A DNA stretch of 35,646 nucleotides from an uncultured Collinsella sp. (GTDB taxonomy: Bacteria > Actinomycetota > Coriobacteriia > Coriobacteriales > Coriobacteriaceae). Below, piece after piece: positions 23,610 to 30,954 of this stretch (positions are counted from its first letter, which is position 1; each line of letters opens with the position of its first letter). Where the stretch lies: positions 1-35,646 of the forward strand of contig CAKUEZ010000010.1 in assembly GCA_934646965.1 (NCBI GenBank), read 5' to 3'. The notes under the pieces are model-generated. The model had not been told where the DNA came from and did not search any database. It was given only the letters and a program-made list of their open reading frames with translations. The position numbers were made by a program, and so were the translations under genes.

Positions 23610-23615
23610 TATAAT
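23610..23615 (+). promoter_or_regulatory. Consensus -10 box upstream of the second fruK
   Basis: A perfect TATAAT lies 34 bases before ATG 23650. The -35 is unclear; TTGTCA at 23581 is too distant at 23 nt. With the terminator just upstream, it indicates independent transcription of the second kinase gene. Confidence 0.5.
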
Positions 23616-23649
23616 TTCATCAACATGTTATCTCGTGAAAGGAACATTC

Positions 23650-24582
23650 ATGATTTACACGCTCACTGCAAATCCCGCTATTGACTACAACATTTCCAGC
23701 GACGGCCTCACCTCCAATACCGTCACGCGTACCCGCAATGCGGTCTACACGCCCAACGGCAAGGGTCTCAACGTCTCGTTCACCCTCGATCACTACGGTG
23801 TTGAAACCACAATCCTGGGCTTCTTTGCCGGCTTCTCGGGCGAGTTCATCGTCAAGGGCGCCGAGGCCCTGGGCGTGCCCGTCAAGCCCGTGTGGACCGA
23901 CGGTATCACGCGCGTCAACGTGTTCCTCAACGCCGGTCCCGACACCGAGTACAACATGGTTAACGCCGGCGCTGCCATCAATGAGGCCAACGAGCAGGAG
24001 ATGTTTGAGCTCATCGATTCGCTCGACGACATGACCTGCCTGGTCATCAGCGGCTCGCTGCCCCCCAACACCTCCGAGGGCTTCCTGGCCGAGGTTCTGC
24101 GCCGCGTTAAGGCCAAGGGCGCCGAGTTCGTGCTCGATATCTCCAGCCATCAGCTGGCTGACCTCATTGCCATGGAGCCGCTGCTGATTAAGCCCAATGA
24201 CGACGAGCTGCTCGACATCTTTGGCATTAAGGTGAGCGGTGGCGACGACGAGTCCGTTAAGGGTGCCATGGCCGAGCTTCATGCCAAGGGTGCTAAGAAC
24301 GTGCTGCTGACCCTGGGCGGTGCCGGCGCGTACTTCTCCAACTGCGAGCACATCTGGTTTGCCAAACGAGACTTCGAGGTCAACCTGCTGTCGACGGTCT
24401 GCGCCGGTGATTCCTCGCTGGCCGCCTTCCTGTCCGTGTGGCACGACGCCCCCGAGCGCGTCGAGGACGCCCTGCGCCTGTCGATGGCCACTGGCGCCAA
24501 CGTGGTCGAGTGCCCGGGCTTGGGCGACTTTGCCAAGGTCGAGGAGTACAAGAAGGGCATCGCCATCCGTCAGGTCTGCTAG
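23650..24582 (+). CDS. fruK: 1-phosphofructokinase family hexose kinase (PfkB), second copy
   Basis: This 310-residue PfkB-family kinase is a tandem paralogue of the preceding gene. The ATG at 23650 follows a GAAAGGA site; an upstream in-frame ATG at 23635 has no good site. It keeps the classical motifs: YTLTANPAIDYNI, NGKGLNVSF, DGITRVN, ISGSLPPNTSEGF, LLIKPNDDELLDIFG, LTLGGAGAYF and VCAGDSSLAAF with the catalytic Asp. On these residues it looks the more canonical 1-phosphofructokinase of the pair. Tagatose-6-phosphate kinase activity is a family alternative, but the linked PTS permease is of fructose type. Its own promoter and terminator allow separate regulation. Confidence 0.9.
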   Translation: MIYTLTANPAIDYNISSDGLTSNTVTRTRNAVYTPNGKGLNVSFTLDHYGVETTILGFFAGFSGEFIVKGAEALGVPVKPVWTDGITRVNVFLNAGPDTEYNMVNAGAAINEANEQEMFELIDSLDDMTCLVISGSLPPNTSEGFLAEVLRRVKAKGAEFVLDISSHQLADLIAMEPLLIKPNDDELLDIFGIKVSGGDDESVKGAMAELHAKGAKNVLLTLGGAGAYFSNCEHIWFAKRDFEVNLLSTVCAGDSSLAAFLSVWHDAPERVEDALRLSMATGANVVECPGLGDFAKVEEYKKGIAIRQVC

Positions 24583-24606
24583 CTTAGGCATAGCACTTGA
24601 GTAGTT

Positions 24607-24644
24607 CGCATCCGTCTTGGGAACAGGGCGGATGCGTTTTTTTT
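24607..24644 (+). terminator. Intrinsic terminator after the second fruK
   Basis: CGCATCCG (24607-24614) pairs with CGGATGCG (24629-24636), and inner G-T pairs can extend it to 12 bp. Eight T follow (24637-24644). This is a strong terminator ending the fructose block. Confidence 0.92.
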
Positions 24645-24737
24645 ATCGGACTTGCGTGTGCAGGGGAGGCTGTTTCTTGCTAGACTTCTTGCAGACGCAA
24701 TCGAGAGTCAATTTGATAGTCGCAGGAGGCCACAGGT

Positions 24738-26132
24738 ATGTGCAATGTTTCGCTCAACGGTACGCAGCCGACCGGTGCCTCCCTGCGGGTGCTGCGCGCG
24801 CTCGAGGCGGCCGGTCTTGAGGCCTGGTACGTGGGCGGTTGGGTACGCGATGCCCTGATGGGATGCCCCAGCCATGATGTTGACATGTGCTGCAGCGGCC
24901 TGTGGCAGGAGTCCAAGGCCGCGCTTGAGGCCGCTGACATTGCGGTCGTGGAGTCGGGTATTAAATTTGGCGGCATCACGGCTATTAGCGATGGCGAGCG
25001 CATTGAGGTCACCACGTACCGCCTGGACGGTTTCTATACCGACGGTCGCCATCCCCAGAGCGTGGAGCGTGCCGCGTCGCTCGAGGACGACCTGGCGCGT
25101 CGCGACTTTACCGTTAACGCCATGGCTTGGCATCCAGAGCGCGGCCTTGTCGACCGTTACGACGGCCAGGGCGACCTGGAACGCAAACTGATCCGCGCCG
25201 TGGGCGATCCCAAGCGCCGCTTTAACGAGGACGCCCTGCGCATGCTGCGGGCCGTGCGTTTTGCCTGCCGCCTGGACTTTATGATCGAGCCCCAGACCAA
25301 GCTGGCCCTTGCCGAGTGCGCGCCGCTGCTCGATGCCGTGGCACGCGAGCGCGTGGGTATCGAGCTCGAGGGCATTCTCTCGACCGGTCACGGGGGAGAC
25401 GCGATGCTTCGCTACCCCGAGCTCATCTGCGCCGCCGTGCCCGAGCTTGCTGCGGGTAGGGGCTTTGACCAGCGCAGTGTCTACCATGCCTTTAACGTGT
25501 ACGAGCATATCGCCCGCGTGCTGACGGTGGCGGGGGAGCTAGCGTTGTGTGACGGCGTCGCGCCCTCGTCGAGCCTTATGTGGGCCGCGTTTTTGCATGA
25601 CGTTTCCAAGCCCGAGTGCTTTACCGTCGACCACGCCGGCAGCGGGCATTTCTACGGCCACCCCGAACTCGGTGCCAAGAAGGCGCGCGTTATCATGGAT
25701 CGCTTGGCGCTTTCGCACGATCTGGTGCGCGACGTGTGCCTTCTGATCAAATATCACGACAAACCGCTGCGCCCCGAGCGTACCTGCCTGCTCAATATGA
25801 TGCGCGCGCTTTCGGGTGAGGGCGTCGACACGGCCCGCCTGATGGACGAGCTCATGGACCTTAAGCGTGCCGACACGCTCGGCAAGGCGCCGTCGTGCTT
25901 CTATTACGTCGAGACCATCGAGGAGATGCGCTCGCTTGCCCATGAGTTACTGGCGGCAGGGGAGCCTTATACGCTCAAGATGCTCGCCATCAACGGTGGG
26001 GACCTGATTCGTGCTGGCGTCAAACCGGGTCCGGAGTTGGGCCAGCTGCTCAATGCCGCCCTCGACGCCGTTATCGAAGCCAACATCCCCAACGACCGCG
26101 AAACCCTCCTGGCTCGCCTTAACCTTGGGTAG
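24738..26132 (+). CDS. CCA tRNA nucleotidyltransferase / poly(A) polymerase family protein
   Basis: The 464-residue class II nucleotidyltransferase is expected to add or repair the CCA end of tRNAs. GGAGG precedes the ATG. The head domain has GGWVRDALMG and the metal-binding pair in SHDVDMCC. Next come RRDFTVNAMAW and the RNA-binding block GDPKRRFNEDALRMLRAVRF. A C-terminal HD domain follows with HAFNVYEHIARV and FLHDVSKP. The HD domain is found in many bacterial CCA enzymes, where it has phosphohydrolase activity. The last codon and stop lie inside a 111-nt palindrome. Three tRNA genes, which already encode CCA, lie about 225 bases downstream, so the role here would be repair for those tRNAs. 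Confidence 0.93.
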   Translation: MCNVSLNGTQPTGASLRVLRALEAAGLEAWYVGGWVRDALMGCPSHDVDMCCSGLWQESKAALEAADIAVVESGIKFGGITAISDGERIEVTTYRLDGFYTDGRHPQSVERAASLEDDLARRDFTVNAMAWHPERGLVDRYDGQGDLERKLIRAVGDPKRRFNEDALRMLRAVRFACRLDFMIEPQTKLALAECAPLLDAVARERVGIELEGILSTGHGGDAMLRYPELICAAVPELAAGRGFDQRSVYHAFNVYEHIARVLTVAGELALCDGVAPSSSLMWAAFLHDVSKPECFTVDHAGSGHFYGHPELGAKKARVIMDRLALSHDLVRDVCLLIKYHDKPLRPERTCLLNMMRALSGEGVDTARLMDELMDLKRADTLGKAPSCFYYVETIEEMRSLAHELLAAGEPYTLKMLAINGGDLIRAGVKPGPELGQLLNAALDAVIEANIPNDRETLLARLNLG

Positions 26133-26237
26133 CTAATTTGGGACGGGGCTATTTTAGCTACCCCGGCCGAGAAACAACCAAACCGTTCGCGTTACAGCCG
26201 GGGCAGCTAAAATAGCCCCGTCCCAAATTAGCTACCC
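26127..26237. repeat. 111-nt palindrome overlapping the nucleotidyltransferase stop codon
   Basis: Arms 26127-26159 and 26205-26237 are 33-nt exact reverse complements. After one mismatch the pairing continues for 7 more bases (26161-26167 with 26197-26203), leaving a 29-nt loop. The TAG stop (26130-26132) is inside the left arm. The arm core TTTGGGACGGGGCTATTTTAG differs from the 19893/28888 family but shares AAATAG/GGGAC-type pieces. The hairpin may also act as the transcription end of the upstream gene. Confidence 0.9.
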
Positions 26238-26295
26238 TGTCTACCTGCGGGTTCCATAACCTGCCGACAATTTTTAGGCAATTTGGAATTTCTTC

Positions 26296-26324
26296 TTGCG
26301 CTCGGGTTTTTTGTCCCGTAATAT
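26296..26324 (+). promoter_or_regulatory. Predicted promoter of the tRNA-Glu cluster
   Basis: TTGCGC (26296-26301), a 17-nt spacer and TAATAT (26319-26324) lie 35 bases before the first tRNA gene. GC-rich bases after the -10 (TCGCAGCACG) are typical of stable RNA promoters. Confidence 0.65.
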
Positions 26325-26358
26325 ATTTCCTCGCAGCACGGCAGTGCAGATGTCATGT

Positions 26359-26435
26359 GGCCCGTTCGTCTAGCGGTTTAGGACGCCGCCCTCTCAAGGC
26401 GGAGATCACCAGTTCGAATCTGGTACGGGCTACCA
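26359..26435 (+). tRNA. tRNA-Glu(CUC), copy 1
   Basis: The 77-nt gene includes an encoded CCA. The acceptor stem GGCCCGT pairs with ACGGGCT (G-T first pair). The anticodon stem CCGCC/GGCGG holds the loop CTCTCAA with anticodon CTC, and the T-loop is TTCGAAT. It is identical to copies 2 and 3. Confidence 0.97.
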
Positions 26436-26457
26436 CTTCTTTTCTGCTGAGCCTTAT

Positions 26458-26534
26458 GGCCCGTTCGTCTAGCGGTTTAGGACGCCGCCCTCTCAAGGCG
26501 GAGATCACCAGTTCGAATCTGGTACGGGCTACCA
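26458..26534 (+). tRNA. tRNA-Glu(CUC), copy 2
   Basis: This copy is identical to copy 1 and lies 99 bases downstream of it. The 22-nt spacer before it is also repeated exactly before copy 3. Confidence 0.97.
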
Positions 26535-26556
26535 CTTCTTTTCTGCTGAGCCTTAT

Positions 26557-26633
26557 GGCCCGTTCGTCTAGCGGTTTAGGACGCCGCCCTCTCAAGGCGG
26601 AGATCACCAGTTCGAATCTGGTACGGGCTACCA
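26557..26633 (+). tRNA. tRNA-Glu(CUC), copy 3
   Basis: This copy is identical to the others and again offset by 99 bases. It is followed by the terminator at 26644, so the three copies most likely form one transcript. Confidence 0.97.
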
Positions 26634-26643
26634 AGCATCTGAT

Positions 26644-26674
26644 ACCCGGACTTCCCGAGAAGTCCGGGTTTTTT
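26644..26674 (+). terminator. Intrinsic terminator of the tRNA cluster
   Basis: CCCGGACTT (26645-26653) pairs with AAGTCCGGG (26660-26668), with a 6-nt loop and six T (26669-26674). An outer A-T pair extends the stem. Confidence 0.93.
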
Positions 26675-26763
26675 ATTTGCGCGATTCTGGATTGAATGTA
26701 CAGCCGGCACCTGTTTTTCCTACTGCAATACATGCTTTACGTTCTGGTCATGCGCCTTGCGGG

Positions 26764-26769
26764 TACAAT
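26764..26769 (+). promoter_or_regulatory. Possible -10 box for the flippase-like gene
   Basis: TACAAT lies 33 bases before ATG 26803, with a weak TTCTGG (26742-26747) 16 nt upstream. Only the -10 is convincing. Confidence 0.4.
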
Positions 26770-26802
26770 AGGCAAGATTTATCTGAACTAAGAAGGAGCC
26801 TC

Positions 26803-28104
26803 ATGGTTGAGTCCTCTAAGCATACGCACAAGCCCCAGGTTGAGGTTGAGGTTTCGGGTGGCGATGACAGCAAGGGCGCGCGCCGCGGCGCAATTTTTAT
26901 CGGCGTCGTGCTGGTGGGCTACATCGTCTATTTGGTTGTAACCGGGCAGATGGGACAGTTCTGGGCCGCTATGGCGACCGTTCAGGCTCCCTGGCTCATC
27001 GTCGCATGCCTGTGCATGCTGATGTACCTGATTTTTGGCATTATTGCCTACGCTATTGCCGTATGGGTCGATCCTGAGTCGCCCGTCGGTGTCCGTGACC
27101 TTATCTCGGTCGAGGCGAGCGGCATCTTCTTTGGCAACCTTACGCCTATGATGATTGGATCCTCGCCGGCTCAGATCTATCGTCTGACCAGGACCGGCCT
27201 TAATGTGGGCGAGGCCGGCGCGACGCAATTTACGCGTTTTATCGTCTACCAGTTTGGCCTGGTGGCATGGGGCGCCATCCTCCTGCTTGCGCGAATGCCG
27301 TTTTTCGCTGAGCGCTATGGCGACATGACGCTGCTGTGCGTCTTTAGCTTTGGTGGCCATTGCCTAATCTTGCTCGGCGTTTTCGCCGTGGCGCTTATGC
27401 CCAAGACCGTCACTCGCGTCGCCCATTGCATTATCAATTGGCTCGAGCGCATCGGCGTGTCGCCTGCGAAGATCGAGGGCTGGCGTACCTTTGTGGATGG
27501 CGAGATTCATTCGTTTTCCGAAAAGTTCAAGCTCTCGGCCGGACACTTCTCGTCCATGGCGCTCACTGTGGTTATCACCATGATGCAGCTCGCTTTTTTC
27601 TATCTGGTTCCGTACTTTTTGATGCTCTCCTTTGGCAAGCACGATGTCGACTTTTTCTCGGTTATGGCCGCCAGCGCCTTTGTTCAGCTGCTGAGCTCCG
27701 CTGTTCCGCTGCCCGGTGGCACCGGTGGCGCCGAGGGCGGTTTCGCATTGTTCCTGGGCCACTTCTTTGGCTCCGCTTCGACTGCGGGCTATCTGCTGTG
27801 GCGCATGATCACCTTTATCGCACCGACCATCTTGTCTGCGTCCGTGCTGGGTCTTAGGAGCACCCATACCGAGAGCGTCCACGTGCGCTGGGCGCGCTTT
27901 AAGCGCAAGCTCGGATGCAAGCCTCAGACGGCTTCTGCGCCCACTAAACCTCATCCCGCGAATGCGGTTACCGTCGATCCTGCCCAGCACGTTCAGAAGC
28001 CTTCTGTGCCCTCTAAGCACGTGCATAAGGCGTACGTGCACCAGACGGGCGATGGTATTCGCGTGTCCCCTGCGGCACTCAACAAGAAGAAGCATTCCAA
28101 GTAG
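26803..28104 (+). CDS. Lysylphosphatidylglycerol synthase TM-region / flippase-like membrane protein
   Basis: The 433-residue membrane protein starts at ATG 26803 after AAGGAG. The first 28 or so residues are hydrophilic. Seven to eight membrane segments follow, for example near residues 29-50, 58-85, 148-165, 180-205, 250-275 and 280-310. The C-terminal motif PLPGGTGGAEGGFALF is typical of the PF03706 (MprF flippase-domain, UPF0104) family. The last 75 residues are basic and Pro/Lys/His-rich. The family includes the lipid-flipping half of MprF and stand-alone lipid or polyprenol transporters. There is no MprF synthase domain here, so aminoacyl-lipid synthesis is not implied. The substrate is unknown. 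Confidence 0.88.
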   Translation: MVESSKHTHKPQVEVEVSGGDDSKGARRGAIFIGVVLVGYIVYLVVTGQMGQFWAAMATVQAPWLIVACLCMLMYLIFGIIAYAIAVWVDPESPVGVRDLISVEASGIFFGNLTPMMIGSSPAQIYRLTRTGLNVGEAGATQFTRFIVYQFGLVAWGAILLLARMPFFAERYGDMTLLCVFSFGGHCLILLGVFAVALMPKTVTRVAHCIINWLERIGVSPAKIEGWRTFVDGEIHSFSEKFKLSAGHFSSMALTVVITMMQLAFFYLVPYFLMLSFGKHDVDFFSVMAASAFVQLLSSAVPLPGGTGGAEGGFALFLGHFFGSASTAGYLLWRMITFIAPTILSASVLGLRSTHTESVHVRWARFKRKLGCKPQTASAPTKPHPANAVTVDPAQHVQKPSVPSKHVHKAYVHQTGDGIRVSPAALNKKKHSK

Positions 28105-28254
28105 CGAGATCCGTGTTCGCGGCGTCCCCGTACGCGGGCTAAGTCGTGCATTCTCTATGGTGCTGGTCTTATCTGCGCTGTATGTAGGATAATCCTCTTA
28201 CGTAGATTATTTCTCATCTGTAGAGGAATGCCGACACATCGAAGGGGCACGTCA

Positions 28255-28866
28255 ATGTCCAGCAAGAAACCGCGTCTCGACCGCCGTATTGTCCGGAGCC
28301 GCAATGCAATCCTTTCGGCTTTTGAGCGTCTGCTTATGGAAAAGCCGCTGGCCGATATTACGGTGAGCGCCATCGCGCGTGAGGCCAATGTCGATCGTAA
28401 GACCTTCTACGTTCACTTTGGCACGGTGGACGGCCTGCTCGATGCTATCGCCGAGGATGTCGTGGAGATGATTGTCGACTCGGTTGAGTCGACGCTTGCC
28501 TCGCTGGGCGGCAATCCCAACGAGCGTGCCCTCGGTGCGGCGGAGACGTTCTTTAGGACCATTAACGAGGCGCTGTGCGACAATTTGATGCTCAATCGCC
28601 AGCTGATCGAGAATATCCCACTCGATGATTTTATGGCGCGCCTGCGCGAGCCGCTCGAGCGCAAAATCGCCGAGCGCGACCTGCTGCCCTACGGCATTAA
28701 GGACGAGTTGTTCGATTACTACCTGGCGTTTTTGCTTTCAGGTATTATCGGCATCTACCGTACCTGGGCGCTGTCTGACGGCTCGGTGCCCATCGAGCGC
28801 ATCTCGGCGGTTGCCAACGACCTGACGCTCAACGGCCTTTCGAGCCTAGAGTCTCGTTTCGAATAA
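28255..28866 (+). CDS. TetR/AcrR family transcriptional regulator
   Basis: The 203-residue regulator is placed at ATG 28255, where a GAAGGGG site is well spaced; an in-frame ATG at 28228 has its AGAGGA directly abutting. The HTH lies at about residues 10-60, with ITVSAIAREANVDRKTFYVHF as the conserved core split across helices 2 and 3. The C-terminal ligand domain (about 65-200) resembles the TetR_C_7/C_33 type but cannot be assigned closely. The gene is convergent with the efflux operon at 28970-32366, from which a palindromic element separates it. Regulation of that operon is a natural guess, but no shared operator was found. Confidence 0.88.
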   Translation: MSSKKPRLDRRIVRSRNAILSAFERLLMEKPLADITVSAIAREANVDRKTFYVHFGTVDGLLDAIAEDVVEMIVDSVESTLASLGGNPNERALGAAETFFRTINEALCDNLMLNRQLIENIPLDDFMARLREPLERKIAERDLLPYGIKDELFDYYLAFLLSGIIGIYRTWALSDGSVPIERISAVANDLTLNGLSSLESRFE

Positions 28867-28887
28867 TTTCGACGCCTTGCGACCTTC

Positions 28888-28958
28888 TGAGTTGCGGTTA
28901 AATAGGGATTGAATAGGCCTTCTAGCAGCCTAAACAGTCCCTATTTCACCGCAACTCA
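28888..28958. repeat. Palindromic intergenic element, copy 2
   Basis: Arms 28888-28911 and 28935-28958 match over 24 nt with two changes, one of them a G-T pair. The right arm core CAGTCCCTATTTCACCGCAA is identical to that of the element at 19893-19964. The 23-nt loop has a small extra stem TAGGC/GCCTA. It lies between convergent genes, 11 bases from the MacB-type stop. Confidence 0.85.
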
Positions 28959-28969
28959 AGGGGGTATCC

Positions 28970-30184
28970 TTACTGGTAGCGCAGACACTCCACGGGGTCG
29001 AGCTTTGCGGCTCGGCGGGCGGGGTAGAAGCCAAAGATGACGCCGATGCCCACCGACACCGCAAAGGCGAGTAGCACCGTGGCGATCGAAAAGCTCGGTG
29101 TGATCGTTCCGCTGGCACCAAGCTCTCCGAGCACGCCGGAGCCCGCCGCAAACATTGCGAGAGCCCAGGCGAGCAGATAGCCAATCACGACGCCCAAAAT
29201 GCCTCCGGTGATGCATAGCGCCGATGACTCGGCTAAGAACTGGGCTGTGATATCCCGGCGACTTGCGCCCAGCGCGCGGCGAATGCCGATCTCGCGGATG
29301 CGTTCGGTCACGTTGGTGAGCATCATGTTCATGATGCCGATGCCGCCCACGAGCAGCGAGATACTGGCAACGGCGCCCATGATGAGCGAAAAAGCTCCCA
29401 TAAACGAGTTGAGTGCGTCGATAGCGCTTTTCATCGAGGTTGCCGATACGCTGTCGTATTCGTCGTCCTCCGGGATGCCCTTGATCGAGCGCACTTTGGA
29501 CTCGATTGTCTTGCACAGCTCGTCCATGTCGGTACCCTCGGCCGCAAGCGCCGTCACGCTGGGAAACGAGGGATTCTCGTCGCTAAACAGTCCAGCAATG
29601 GTCTCGCGCGGCATATACAGCGTGAGCGACCCCATGGTGTCGCTGCCGCCATCAATCACGCCGACAATCTGCACCTCGCCGTTCGAAATCTTGATGGTCT
29701 TGCCCAGCGCGTCCTGTTCGTTGCCGTACAGCTGATCGGCGCCGCCTCGGCTGATGAGCGCTACGCGCGACCCTGCCTGCGACTCGGCGTTGGTGTAGGT
29801 ACGTCCGGCAACAAGCTTGCTGGCGCCCACGGCGTCGAGCATGTCACTGTCGACGCCCTGTGCCATGACGGTATAGCTCTTGTCGCCTGCCTTGTATTCG
29901 GTATAGGCACTGTCGACGATGCCGATCTGTTCGATCTGCGGCACCATTTTTTTGAGCTTCTCCACGTCCGAATCGGTGAGTTCCGGCGATGAATAGACTT
30001 GCACCATACGTGCGGCATTGAGGCCCAGGCTGTTGACTAGGCTGTTTTGGATGCCGCCGATAAGCGAGGTCATGGCAATAACGGAGGCGATGCCGATGAC
30101 AATGCCGAGGATGGTGAGTAGGCTGCGTCCCTTATTGGCCTCGAGCGAGTGAAGGGCTTCTTGGATGAGGTCGCGCGTACTCAT
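28970..30184 (-). CDS. MacB-type ABC transporter permease
   Basis: The 404-residue permease is of the MacB/FtsX class. One membrane helix lies near the N-terminus ([20 protein letters not shown]). A large extracytoplasmic MacB_PCD domain follows (about residues 45-245). Three C-terminal helices follow, around [38 protein letters not shown] and [35 protein letters not shown] is the typical coupling stretch. The protein works by mechanotransmission rather than classical transport, and pairs with the adjacent ATPase and MacA-like adaptor. Its start overlaps the ATPase stop as ATGA. In Gram-positive bacteria such sets export peptides, antibiotics or lipids; the substrate here is unknown. Confidence 0.93.
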   Translation of the reverse strand: MSTRDLIQEALHSLEANKGRSLLTILGIVIGIASVIAMTSLIGGIQNSLVNSLGLNAARMVQVYSSPELTDSDVEKLKKMVPQIEQIGIVDSAYTEYKAGDKSYTVMAQGVDSDMLDAVGASKLVAGRTYTNAESQAGSRVALISRGGADQLYGNEQDALGKTIKISNGEVQIVGVIDGGSDTMGSLTLYMPRETIAGLFSDENPSFPSVTALAAEGTDMDELCKTIESKVRSIKGIPEDDEYDSVSATSMKSAIDALNSFMGAFSLIMGAVASISLLVGGIGIMNMMLTNVTERIREIGIRRALGASRRDITAQFLAESSALCITGGILGVVIGYLLAWALAMFAAGSGVLGELGASGTITPSFSIATVLLAFAVSVGIGVIFGFYPARRAAKLDPVECLRYQ

Positions 30185-30954
30185 GCCTTCACTCCTTTCG
30201 TCGGATTGGCTGGTGCAGAAATCATGGGCAGGTCATCAATGGCGCCGCGCAGGGTCTGCGACGCATGCGCGATATACGCGCCATCGTGGATGCGGCCGTC
30301 GCGAATGGTCACCGCGCGGTCGGCCTCGGCGGCAATGCCGGGGTCATGCGTAATGAGCACGATGGTCTTGCCGCGCTCCTGGAGCCTGTGGAAGGTCTCC
30401 ATCACGAGCGCTCCAGTGGCGGAGTCCAGGTTTCCCGTCGGCTCGTCGGCAAGAATGATGGGCGGATCGTTGACGAGGGCGCGTGCGATGGCCACCCGCT
30501 GCATCTGGCCGCCCGAAAGCTCGGAGATACGGTGGTCCCAGTGGTCGACGGGAAGCGTTACGGCCTGCAGCGCGTGCACGGCGCGCATCTCACGCTGAGC
30601 CCGCGGCACGTTGGTGTACGACAGCGGCAACATCACGTTTTCGATGACCGACAGGCGCGGCAGCAAGTTAAAGCTCTGGAAGACAAAGCCGATGCTCAGG
30701 GCGCGTACCTCGGTGAGCTCGTCGTCGTCCAGTTCGGCCACGTTGAGCCCTTGCAGGTAATAGTCGCCGGCCGTCGGTTTGTCCAGGCAGCCTAAGATAT
30801 TCATGAGCGTCGATTTGCCCGAGCCAGAGGGGCCGGTAATGGCGACGAACTCGCCGGGGTTTACCGCCAGGCTCACGTTGTGGAGGATGTGGGCGCAGCC
30901 GGCCTCGCTCTCAAAAATGCGGTGCACGTTGCGGATGTCGATGACGGGACGCAT
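30181..30954 (-). CDS. ABC transporter ATP-binding protein (MacB/LolD type)
   Basis: The 257-residue ATPase has Walker [11 protein letters not shown]-loop [12 protein letters not shown], signature [16 protein letters not shown], Walker [14 protein letters not shown] and the H-loop ITHDPG. The LolD/MacB-type [16 protein letters not shown] block confirms the subfamily. A C-terminal tail of about 35 residues extends past the standard domain. The gene overlaps its permease by 4 bases and shares one base with the MacA-like gene upstream (TAATG), so all three are translationally coupled. Confidence 0.96.
   Translation of the reverse strand: MRPVIDIRNVHRIFESEAGCAHILHNVSLAVNPGEFVAITGPSGSGKSTLMNILGCLDKPTAGDYYLQGLNVAELDDDELTEVRALSIGFVFQSFNLLPRLSVIENVMLPLSYTNVPRAQREMRAVHALQAVTLPVDHWDHRISELSGGQMQRVAIARALVNDPPIILADEPTGNLDSATGALVMETFHRLQERGKTIVLITHDPGIAAEADRAVTIRDGRIHDGAYIAHASQTLRGAIDDLPMISAPANPTKGVKA

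Noticed and set aside
26359..26633. Regular tandem repeat that might suggest CRISPR
   Set aside because: Repeat units are complete tRNA genes and the spacers are identical, so it is not a CRISPR array.
26353..26733. Open frames on both strands over the tRNA genes with a repeated 33-residue unit
   Set aside because: The repeat unit is the 99-bp tRNA-Glu array read as protein, a familiar false annotation.
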